Source: Strigops habroptila
Lineage: Eukaryota > Chordata > Aves > Psittaciformes > Psittacidae
DNA length: 64,000 nt
Direction of reading: 5' to 3'
Assembly (NCBI RefSeq): GCF_004027225.2
Contig: NW_022651110.1
Location: 700,517-764,516 of the forward strand
Numbering within the stretch: position 1 is the first letter of the stretch; the number at the start of each line of letters is the position of its first letter. The position numbers and the translations under genes are program-made. The notes beneath the pieces were generated by a model. That model did no database searches. It was not told where the DNA came from and saw only the letters and a program-made list of their open reading frames with translations. Below are positions 37,201 to 45,500 of this stretch, in pieces.

Positions 37201-39459
37201 CCTTTTCCATTGTTCCCCCCACTTTTGGACCCAATTTGGGGGGGGGGGTGTGTGTCACAGGGTGTTGGGGTCCCTCTTCTTACCCCCCAGGACCTGGCTT
37301 TGGGTCCTGGAAGGGACATGGAGGGTCCTTGATTGTCCTTTGCTGGCTCCATCCTATGGGGGGGATACGGATATGGGGACACAATGGGGGGGACACAAGG
37401 GGGGAACCCCACAGGTAAGTACTTATGGGGTGTAGGGGGGTCTTGGTGCCACCATCATGGCACATACATGTGCGCACACGCGTGTGTAGCTGCACACGTG
37501 TGATTGGAGGAGGGGGGGGATGGAACAACACACGCAAACATATGTGAACGCACACACGTGTGCGCACACGTGTTCCCCCCCCACGCCTTCACCAGCCGTG
37601 ACGCTGGGGCCTGCTGCTGGTGCGTCATACGTGTCACACGCGCGTCATACGTGTCACACGCGTGTCACACGCGTGTCGCGCTCTGCCCGCAGCATTCGCA
37701 GCGTCAGGCGCCGCCGCTGCCCCCCGCCTTGTCGGCCTCGGACCCCGCGACGGCAACTTTCTGACCCTCCCCCAGCAGCAGGTATGAGCCCCCCTCCCTA
37801 AAATTGGGGTCCCCCCCAAACATTGGGGTCCCCCCATGACATTGGGGTCCCCCCCATATATCTGAGTCCCGCTCCATATGTCTGAGACCCCCCCTGAATG
37901 ATGGGGTCCCCCCCCACCATCAGGGTCCCCCCCCATATGTCCGGTTCCCCCCCTCAGATTCCAGGGTTCCCTCCCCATAATCTCTGGGGTCCCCCCCCCC
38001 CACATATCTGGGTCCTCCTGCAGATAATGGGGACCCTCTGAATGATGGGGTGTTCCCCAGTATCAGGGTCCCCCCCAAGAGTCTGGGGTCCCCCCTAGAT
38101 ATCTGGGAGCCCCCCCAGATAATGGGGTCCCCCGAAATAGTGTAGTCCCCCCCAAATCGCAAGGTCCCCCTCAGATACTGGGGTCCTCCCCATAAGTCTG
38201 GGTCTCTCTGCACTCCCCAGTGTCCCCCCCCCGATTCCAGGGTTCCCCCCAAACATTGTGCTCCCATCTGGGTCCCCCCATAGATGTTGGGGTTTCCCCC
38301 CTATATCTGGGTCCCCCTGCACCTCCCAGTCCCCCTCCCAAGTTCTGGGGTCCTCCCCGAACATTGGGGTCCCCCCATATGTCTGAGTCCCCTCATAGAT
38401 AATGGGGTCCCCCATGAATGATGGGGGGTCCCCCCAATATCAGGGTGCCCCCCCCAAACATGGGATACCCCCGACATTTTGCCCCCCCCCCCCCGTTAAT
38501 GAGCCTGGCCCAGACCCCCCCCCCATCATGGTCCCATCTGGTTGCCAGGGGCAACGAGACGTGACATCATCAATGGGGATACAGGTGGGGCGCTGCCTGG
38601 TCGCCATGGCAACCACCCCCCCCATCGCCGCCGCCACAGTCCAGGGGTCATGACCCCCAACTGGGCTCCCCCATTGGCCCCTTAGAGCCGTGGCACGACG
38701 CCCGATTGGCTGCCTGCCCTGTGGTGCTGGCTTGTGATTGGCTGGCACTAGAGCAGGCCGCAGCACAGGCCCAGAGCCAATAGGAAGGGGGGGAGTGAGG
38801 GCTGGCAGCCAATGGGGACCTCGGTGGGCCAGCTTGATTGGCTGGCACCACCAGGGAGGAGGGGGCGGAGCCAGCAGCTGATTGGCTGGCACCGTTCAAC
38901 CTTGGCAGGCTGCAGGCGCTGCGGCGGGATGGGGAGCACTGATTGGTCGGAGTGTGGTGGTGCGGTTGCCAGGCAGCCAATGGGTGGCAGCGCCGCACCC
39001 CGGGGGGGGGGAAGGGGGGGGAGGGTGGCACCAGGGATTGGGTGGGGCACCCACCCCCGCATAGAACCCGGCTTCCCATTGGCTGCCAGCCATGAGCCGG
39101 GTGTTGAGGCTGGGCCTTTGGGAGGGGGGTGACCAGAGGTCATGGGAGGGGTCAAGGGGGTGTGGTCTCACATGGCCACTCCCCCTCCCCCTCTCAATTA
39201 TAGGAGGGGGTGATGGGGGGGCGCAGAGGTCAAATTGGGGTCAAGGGGGTGTGGCTTCATCTGACCCCGCCCCCCAATGCTGCCCCATGGGGGGCTCAGA
39301 GGTCACATGGGGACAAGGGGGTGTGGCCTAATCTGGCCACGCCCCCTTCTTGCTCCCCCAATCCTTTTATGGGGGGTGAAGGGGAGGGGTCGGAGGGGGC
39401 GTGGCATCTGCTGACCCCGCCCCCTTTCCCTCCCCCTCCCCCAGTCCTGGTTCCTCTGA
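22275..39459 (+). CDS. NFIX: Nuclear factor I X, 11 coding exons
   Basis: CTF/NF-I transcription factor binding TTGGC-N5-GCCAA as a dimer. Exons: 22275-22301 (MYSPYCLTQ), 28729-29260 (532 nt), 33035-33097, 33194-33268, 33986-34106, 34607-34740, 35070-35192, 35482-35648, 36290-36413, 37693-37781, 39445-39459. Total 1470 nt, 489 aa, all phases consistent. Exon 2 encodes the DNA-binding domain ([19 protein letters not shown] to LDLYLAYFV) with the MH1-like Cys/His set ([31 protein letters not shown]). Paralogue-specific text picks [56 protein letters not shown] and LGPRDGNFL. The C-terminus ends SWFL, as in human. The Pro-rich activation segment (exon 9) is diverged and Ala/Gly-rich, and the human HHHH run is HH here. 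Confidence 0.96.
23160..24115. repeat. CACACGCGTGTG-rich stretch, NFIX intron 1
   Basis: Scattered self-complementary blocks CACACGCGTGTG, ACACGTGTG and CACGTATGTG, in alternating purine-pyrimidine order with many CpG. The same motif reappears at 37455-37680 and 39770-39820. It is Z-DNA prone and rich in CACGTG E-boxes. Confidence 0.75.
24145..24201. promoter_or_regulatory. Candidate conserved element with inverted ATCAAT sites
   Basis: CATCAATAAT (24145-24154) and ATTATTGATG (24192-24201) are exact reverse complements separated by 37 bases. ATCAAT/ATTGAT is the Onecut/HNF6-type core. This is one of few AT-containing, non-repetitive islands in a G/C-rich intron. Confidence 0.4.
25921..26372. 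repeat. Seven-copy repeat, NFIX intron 1
   Basis: TTGACCTGGCAGCTCTTTGT recurs at about 25921, 25981, 26039, 26126, 26197, 26273 and 26349 with little change (one copy has TTGGCCTGG, one GGCGGCTC). Spacers of 38-66 bases vary much more. The core contains TGACCT, the complement of an AGGTCA nuclear-receptor half-site. Confidence 0.8.
26725..26825. promoter_or_regulatory. Candidate non-coding element with a TAATTA site
   Basis: A non-repetitive AT-containing island (CCCAAATTTTGGTGTTTTTG through GAATTAATTACC) inside the G/C-rich intron 1. TAATTA is a homeodomain core. Conservation is not testable here. Confidence 0.3.
27340..27735 (+). promoter_or_regulatory. Possible second NFIX promoter and first exon
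   Basis: A dense CpG region in intron 1 with a CCAAT box (about 27343) and an ATTGG box (about 27381) ends in GCCGCCGCGATG (ATG 27733-27735). This is followed at once by a GTACGG donor. NFIX exon 2 begins GAT GAG TTC in phase 0, so splicing would give a protein starting MDEFHPF, a form I recall for mammalian NFI genes. An upstream ATG at 27719 would read out of frame. No RNA evidence is available. Confidence 0.45.
29570..30260. repeat. NFIX intron 2 GCACCGAGCACCGTG repeat
   Basis: Some 30 degenerate units of 15-40 bp such as CCGTGCACCGAGCACCGTGT and TGTGCCATGTACTGTG. The frames across it (Cys/Arg/Ala/Pro-rich) are repeat translations. Confidence 0.85.
30300..30565. repeat. TG microsatellite with GCATGGAGCCGG units, NFIX intron 2
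   Basis: TGTATGTGTGTG stretches separated five or six times by GCA(T/C)GGAG(C/T)C(G/A)GGTCACAC. It resembles the left-edge microsatellite. Confidence 0.85.
31120..31545. repeat. NFIX intron 2 TATAGCGGGACCCC repeat
   Basis: About 20 units of ACCCCCAACCTATAGCGGG and ACTGGGACCCCC. No other feature is seen to the end of the array. Confidence 0.8.
32430..32510. promoter_or_regulatory. Candidate NFI and SOX sites in NFIX intron 2
   Basis: TTGGC-GGGGG-GCCAG at 32471-32485 fits the palindromic NFI site TTGGC-N5-GCCAA with one mismatch. ACAATGG and CTTTGTT, opposed SOX-type cores, lie just before it. Such a site could mediate autoregulation. Confidence 0.4.
33290..33930. repeat. NFIX intron 4 GGGATATGGGGACATGGG array
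   Basis: About 80 short units (GGGATATG, GGGGACATG, GGAATATG). It includes a higher-order ~55-65-bp unit, GGGATACAGGGATATAGGAA plus TATGGGGGACATGGGGATAT, repeated about seven times. It is the reverse complement of the 21490-21965 array. Confidence 0.95.
35882..36075 (+). promoter_or_regulatory. Octamer (POU) motif cluster, NFIX intron 8
   Basis: Perfect ATGCAAAT at 35965-35972, 36037-36044 and 36068-36075, and ATGTAAAT at 35882-35889 and 35934-35941. The copies sit in a degenerate repeat (GGCGGAGCCTGTATGCAAAT GAGG). ATGCAAAT is the classical Oct-1/Oct-2/POU site. Confidence 0.6.
36424..36970. repeat. Inverted minisatellite, NFIX intron 9
   Basis: The left arm (36424-36535) repeats CCCCACTGCACCCCATTGAA. 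The right arm (36590-36970) repeats the complement, TTCAATGGGGTGCAGTGGGG, many more times. The arms are separated by about 55 unrelated bases, so a hairpin can form. Confidence 0.9.
37790..38465. repeat. NFIX intron 10 GGGGTCCCCCC repeat
   Basis: Units of about 25-30 bp built on ATGTCTGAGTCCCCC and CATTGGGGTCCCCCC. No coding signal is seen. Confidence 0.8.
38673..39093. promoter_or_regulatory. Ten-box CCAAT/ATTGG array, NFIX intron 10
   Basis: ATTGG(C) starts at 38673, 38705, 38737, 38837, 38881, 38942 and 39078; GCCAAT starts at 38776, 38808 and 38976. Five of the first six steps are 29-39 bases, three of them exactly 32. CCAAT is the NF-Y site. TTGGC-TGCCA-GCCAT at 39079-39093 is also an NFI palindrome with one mismatch. 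Most boxes share TGATTGGCTGGCAC, so a decayed repeat may underlie the array. Confidence 0.6.
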
Positions 39460-41119
39460 CGCTGCCCCCGGACGAGGAGAATCCGCTGGAAAAAAAGGAC
39501 AAAACCCACAAAAAAAGTCAAAAACCGACAAAAATCCCCCAAAAAAAGCACCCGCAGCCCCTCCCCCACCCCCTTCCTTTGCCCCTCCCCCCCCCCTTAA
39601 GAGGGGGGGCTCCCCAAATCCCCTCCCTCCCCCCCAACCCACCCCCCCCCCCGACGTGGATGAGGGTTCGGCCTCTCTGATGTGTCCCCTCCCCCTCCCC
39701 ACCCCCTCCCCATCCACCCCCCCATGGGGGGGGTTGGGCCCCTCCCCATCCCCCCCCCCCTTTGCACACGCGTGTGCCCCGGTCACCAGCACTCGCACAC
39801 GCACCGCACACGCGTGTGCTGGGGGGGGGTGTTTAACATGGGGGGGGGGCTCCCCCTTGCTGCAGGTCAGTGAGTGGGGACGGGGGGGGCCCAAAACACC
39901 CAAACTCTCCCAAACCCCCCCAAAATCCCCCTCCCCCCCCCCCAATTCACCTTTGGGGGACACCCCCCCCCCGCCCCTCCCCTGCTCATTTTTTTAATTA
40001 AGTGCAATTACCCCCCCGGGCGAGGCCCCTCCCCCCCCCCTTGGGGTCCAACCCCCCCATTTTGGGGTCAAAACCCCACATTTTGGGGTCTAACCCCCCC
40101 ATTTTGGTGTCCAACCCCCATATTTGGGGTCAAACCCCGAAATTTTGGGGTCAACCCCCCCCACTTTGGGGTCTAACCCCCCCACTTTGGGGTTCAACCC
40201 CCTCATTTTGGGGTTCAACCCCACTTGGGGTCAAACCCCTCCTCCCCCCAAATTTGGGGGTCAAACCCCCTCCCCACCATTTAGGGTCAGACCCCCCCCG
40301 CGTTTTTTGGGGTTAAAACCCCTATTTTTTGCTCCAATCTCCCCATTTTGGGGGGGTCAAACTGCCCCCCCCCCCCACTTTTAGGGTCACTCCCCCCCTC
40401 ATTTAACCCCCCACCGGGGTCAAACCCCCCTTTTCGGCTCCCCCCCCACCTCTCCAAGTGCTTTTGGGGGGGGAACCCCCCAATTTTCCTCTATTTTGCC
40501 CCTCCCCCCGCTCATTTTTGGGGGGGGTTTCATCACTTTTGGGTCATTTGGGGGGGAGGCCATGATGGGGGTGGGGGGAGGGTGGACTTTGGGGCCATTT
40601 TCCTCAGTTTTGGGGGTTTTCTGCACCTTTGGTTGATTTTGGGGGGGCAGTTTGGGGGGGTCCAGCCCTTCCCCCCCTCTCTCCCCCCCCCATTTTTGGG
40701 GTCACATGGACCAAAATTGCGTTTGCCTTAGACCCCCCCCCCACGTGCCTTCCCCCCCCCATGGGCCCCCCCAAAACGAAGCGCACCCCCCCTTTTTACC
40801 CCTCCTCCCCCCGCATTGCCCCTCCCCCACCCCATTTCCACCCCTCCCTCCCCCCATTTTACCCCCACCCCCTCTTCGGGGCCCCCCACCAGCAATGGGG
40901 GCCCCCAACATTTGGGGACCCCCCCACCAGCAATGGGCCCCTCCCCCCACCACCCCTCCCCCCACCACTTCCGGGTCCCCCCTCCCATTGGGGTGGGGGA
41001 GGGGCGATGGGTTCCCCCCCCATCCTCCCCTCCCCCCCCCCCCTTTGCACCAGCGTCGCACATTTGGGGGTCACCCCCCCCCCCCCTTCTTTAGAGCGCC
41101 CCTCCCCCATCCCCCCGCA

Positions 41120-41145
41120 CGTGGTCGTGACGTCATTTCCCGCTG
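41120..41145 (+). promoter_or_regulatory. Compact E-box, CRE and E2F-like cluster
   Basis: CACGTG (41120-41125), TGACGTCA (41130-41137) and TTTCCCGC (41138-41145) stand almost end to end in a non-repetitive stretch. They look like a promoter core, but I see no first exon that clearly belongs to it. Confidence 0.45.
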
Positions 41146-42019
41146 TGGGGGGGGGGCGGCTCGGCCCCTCCCCCCGCCCCTCCCCCCCCCCCCAAAAAAA
41201 AAACACGAGGTGGGGGGGGAAGGAAAAAAAAAAATGTGGAAAAGGGGCAAAAAGAGGAAAAAAAAAGAAAAAAAAAGGAAATAAAAAAGTGTCGGAGCCG
41301 CCGCGCGCGGGGGGGGAGGGGGGAGGGGCGGGGGGAGGGGCCGCCCCCCCCCCGCTGCACGTGGCCGCGGTGGAAAACGGGGAGGGGGGGGAAAGGGGAA
41401 GTGGGGGGGTCCCGTGGTGCTCCCAGTATTCCCGTTATTCCCAGTGCTCCCATTATTCCCGGTGCCCCCCAGTATTCCCAGTGCTCCCAGTACCCCCAGC
41501 GCTCCCACTACTCCCAGTGCCCCCACCATTCCCACCGCTCCCAGTGTCCCTATTGCTCCCAGTATTCCCAGTGTTTCCATTGCCCCCATTTGCCCCCACC
41601 GCTCCCATTGCTCAAAGTGTCCCCATTGCTCCCACTGTCCCCAGTATTCCCAGTGTTCCCAGTGTTTCCATTGCCCCCATTTGCTCCTACCACTCCCATT
41701 GCTCCCAGTGTTCCCATGACCCCCACCGCTCCCATTGCTCCCAGTGTTCCCATGACCCCCACCGCTCCCATTGCTCCCAGTATCCCCATTGCTCCCACTG
41801 TCCCCAGTATTCCCAGTATTCCCAGTGTTTCCATTGCCCCCATTTGCCCCCACCGCTCCCATTGCTCCCAGTGTCCCCATTTGCCCCCACCGCTCCCATT
41901 GCCCCCACCGCTCCCATTGCTCCCAGTGTTCCCAGTGTTCCCAGCTCCCGGCGCCCCGCCCCTGCCCCCGTGTCCCATCAGGTGACGGCGCCCGGGCCCC
42001 CCCCCCACAACTTCCCCTT

Positions 42020-42076
42020 TCGGGGCCATAAAGCGGCGGCGGGACCCGGGGGGGGGGGCGAGGAGGGACCGCGGAG
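42020..42076 (+). promoter_or_regulatory. Possible ACP5 promoter and non-coding first exon
   Basis: GGGGCCATAAAGCGG gives a TATA-like CATAAA near 42025. A GCGGAG|GTGGGT donor lies at about 42076. The ACP5 start codon follows directly after a CACAG acceptor at 42516, so an upstream non-coding exon is required. This is the best nearby candidate. Confidence 0.35.
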
Positions 42077-42516
42077 GTGGGTGACATGGGGGGGGGGCCG
42101 GGATGGGGGGGACCCACGTGGGACCTATGGGTGGGGGCCGGGACCCCCCCGGCCACATGGCACCCATAGAGGGGGGTCGGGACCCTCAGGACCCCCCTGC
42201 GTCCCATGGGTGGGGGTAAGGACCCCCCCGGCCACATGGGTCCTATGGGTGAGAGTCGGGACCCCCCCATTCATAGGTGGGAGCTGGGACCCTCAAGGAC
42301 CCCCCCTGCCACATGGGTCCCATAGATGGGGGTCAGGACCCCCAGAACCCCCCCGGCCACATGGGACCCATAGGCGGGGCTTGGGACCCCCAGGACGTCC
42401 CCGGCCACATGGGACCCCCCCTTTCACCTCCCCCAGCCCATAGTGGGGCCATGGGACCCATATGGACCCATAGGTGGGGGTCAGGACCCCCCCAACCCCG
42501 TGCTCCCCCCCCACAG

Positions 42517-45500
42517 ATGCTGTTGCTGCTGTGGGTGACGGTGACAATGGCCTCGGTGGTGGCCGGGGGGGGCCCCGGGGGGGGCTCGGTGCAGTTCCTG
42601 GCTGTGGGGGACTGGGGGGGGGTCCCGGACCCCCCGTTTGTCACCCCCCGGGAGGTGGCCACAGCGGCCGCGATGGGACACGCGGCCACGGAGCTCGGAG
42701 CCGACTTCGTGCTCGCCCTCGGGGACAACTTCTACTACGAGGGGGTGCGGGACGAGTGGGACCCCCGCTTCCAGGTACCGCAATGGGGGGGCCCGGTACC
42801 ATGTACCCCAATGGGGGGGACCCCGCTTCCAGGTACCGCAATGGGGGGGGCCGGTACCCTGTACCCCAATGGGGGGGACCCCGCTTCCAGGTACCGCAAT
42901 GGGGAGAACGGGGGGGACCCCTGTTTCCAGGTACTGCAATGGGGGGGCCCGGTACCACGTACCCCAATGGGGGGGACCCCACTTCTGGGTACCACGATGG
43001 GGAAGACATGGGGGGCTCCGCTTCCATGTACCCCAATGGGAGGGGACCCCCCTTCTGGGTACCTCAATGGGGGGACCCCAGTTCCAGGTACCCTATGGGG
43101 GGTAGCAGGGAGACCCTTCCAGGTACTGCAATGGGGGGACCCCAGTTCCGGGGACCCCAGTTCCAGGTACCCTATGGGGGGGTACCAGGGAGACCCTTCC
43201 AGCTCTTCCAGGTACTGCAATAGGGGGGGACAGAGGGGACCCCGATTTCAGGTACTGCAACAAGGGGGACAGAGGGGACCCCGATTCCAGGTACTGCAAT
43301 GGGGGGGACAGGGGAGACCCTTCCAGGTAGTGCAATGGGGGGACAGAGGGGACTCCGATTCCAGGTACTGCAATGGGGGGGACAGGGGGGACCCCATTTT
43401 CCAGGTACCCCACTTGGTGTCCCCATGTGCCCCCCAGGACACCTTCGAGCGGGTGTTCACAGCCCCGGGGCTCCAGGCCCTGCCCTGGTTCGTCCTGGCC
43501 GGGAATCACGACCACGCCGGGAATGTCACCGCTCAGATAGCCTATGGGCACCGGTCCCCGCGATGGTACCGGCCCCCCGCCCCCCCTGTCCCCGCTGTCC
43601 CCCCTGTCCCTGAACCCCCCCGTGTCCCATAGTCACACCCTGCAATAAAACTACAGCCTGTGCCTGGGGCTGGGCTGTCCCCAAGTCCCCCTACCTGTCC
43701 CCAAGTGTCCCTATGATGTCCCCAAGTGTCCCTATAACATCACTATGATGTCCACGTGTCCCTGTAATGTCCCTACGATGTCCCCAAGTGTCCCTATGAT
43801 GTCCCTATGGTATCTCCATCCCCTCTATGTCCCCGCAGGCACTTCCCTCATTACTACTACACGCTGTACCTGGTGCAGGGGTGTCCCCAAGTGTCCCTAT
43901 AATGCCCCTATGATATCCCAAGTGTCCCTATGATGTCCCTGTGATATCCCTACAGTCTCTCTGTCCCACAGGCGCTTCCCCCACTACTACTACAGCCTGT
44001 GCCTGGTGCTGGGCTGTCCCTATGCTGTCCCTATGATGTCCCTATGATATCCCCAAGTGTCTCTATGGTGTCCCTATGATGTCCCTATGATATCCCAAGT
44101 GTCCCTATGCTGTCCCTATGCTGTTCCCATGCTATCCCCAGGTATCCCTATGGTCTCTCTATCCCTGCAGGCACTTCCCCCATTACTACTACAGCCTGTG
44201 CCTGGTGCGGGGCTGTCCCTATGGTGTCCCTATGATATCCCAAGTGTCCCTATGATATCCCCAAGTGTCCCTATGATATCCCAAGTGTCCCTATAATGTC
44301 CCTATGATATCCCGAGTGTCCTTATAGTGTCCCTATAATGTCCCTATGATATCCCAAGTGTCCCTATGCTGCCCCTATGATGTTCCTATGATATCCCAAG
44401 TGTCCCTATGCTGCCCCTATGATGTTCCTATGATATCCCAAGTGTCCCTATGATGTCCCTATGCTGTCCCTATGATGTCCCTATGCTGTCCCTGTGCTAT
44501 CCCCAGGTATCCCTATGTTCTTCCTGTCCCCGCAGGCACTTCCCCCATTACTACTACAGCCTGTGCCTGGTGCAGGGGTGTCCCCAAGTGTCCCTATGCT
44601 ATCCCTATGATATCCCAAGTGTCCCTATGCCGTCCCTATGCCGTCCCCATGCTGTCCCCGGGTATCCCTATGTTCTCCCTGTCCCCGCAGGCACTTCCCC
44701 CATTACTACTACAGCCTGTGCCTGATGCAGGGGTGTCCCCAAGTGTCCCTATGCTGTCCCTATGATATCCCAAGTGTCCCTATGATGTCCCTGTGCTGTC
44801 CCTATGATACCCCAAGTGTCCCTATGCTGCCCCTATGATGTCCCTATGATATCCCAAGTGTCCCTATGCTGTCCCTATGCTATCCCTGTGCTATCCCCAG
44901 GTATCCCTATGGTCTCCCTGTCCCCGCAGGCACTTCCCCCATTACTACTACAGCCTTCGCCTGTCGCTGCCGGGCACGAACGCGTCGGCGCGGCTGCTGG
45001 TGCTGGACACGGTGCTGCTGTGCGGGGGGGCCGATGACTTCGGCGCGGGGGGAGCCCCGCGGGACGCGGCGGCGGCGGCGGCGCAGCTCTCGTGGCTGCG
45101 GGAGCGCCTGGCGGCGGCGCGGCGGGACCGCTTCGTGCTGGTGGCCGGGCACTACCCGGTGTGGTCCGCGGGGGAGCACGGCCCCAGCGCCTGCCTCCGC
45201 CGGGACCTGCGCCCGCTGCTGCGGCGCCACCGCGTCACCGCCTACCTCTGCGGGCACGACCACAACCTGCAGGTGAGCACCATGGACAGGAGGGGGCGCC
45301 CCAGAGACACACCATAGATACCCCCATGGACCTACAGACACCCCATAGACACCCCATAGACACCCCATAGAGACCCCCATGGACCCATAGGCACCCCATA
45401 GATACCCCCATGGACCTACAGACACCCCATAGACACCCCATAGACACCCCATAGAGACCCCCATGGACCCATAGGCACCCCATAGATACCCCCATGGACC

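Larger units (their letters stand above)
39460..42516. other. NFIX 3' region and ACP5 upstream region
   Basis: After the NFIX stop come A-rich then C-rich stretches. 39890-40450 is a CCCCCATTTTGGGGTCAAA repeat. 40450-41110 is C-rich with G blocks. 41165-41290 is purine-rich with A-runs and an AATAAA at 41280-41285 that could serve NFIX. 41410-41950 is the CCCAGTGTTCCCATTGC minisatellite. 42080-42500 repeats CCCCCGGCCACATGGGACCCATAGG just before ACP5. No extra gene is recognised. Confidence 0.6.
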
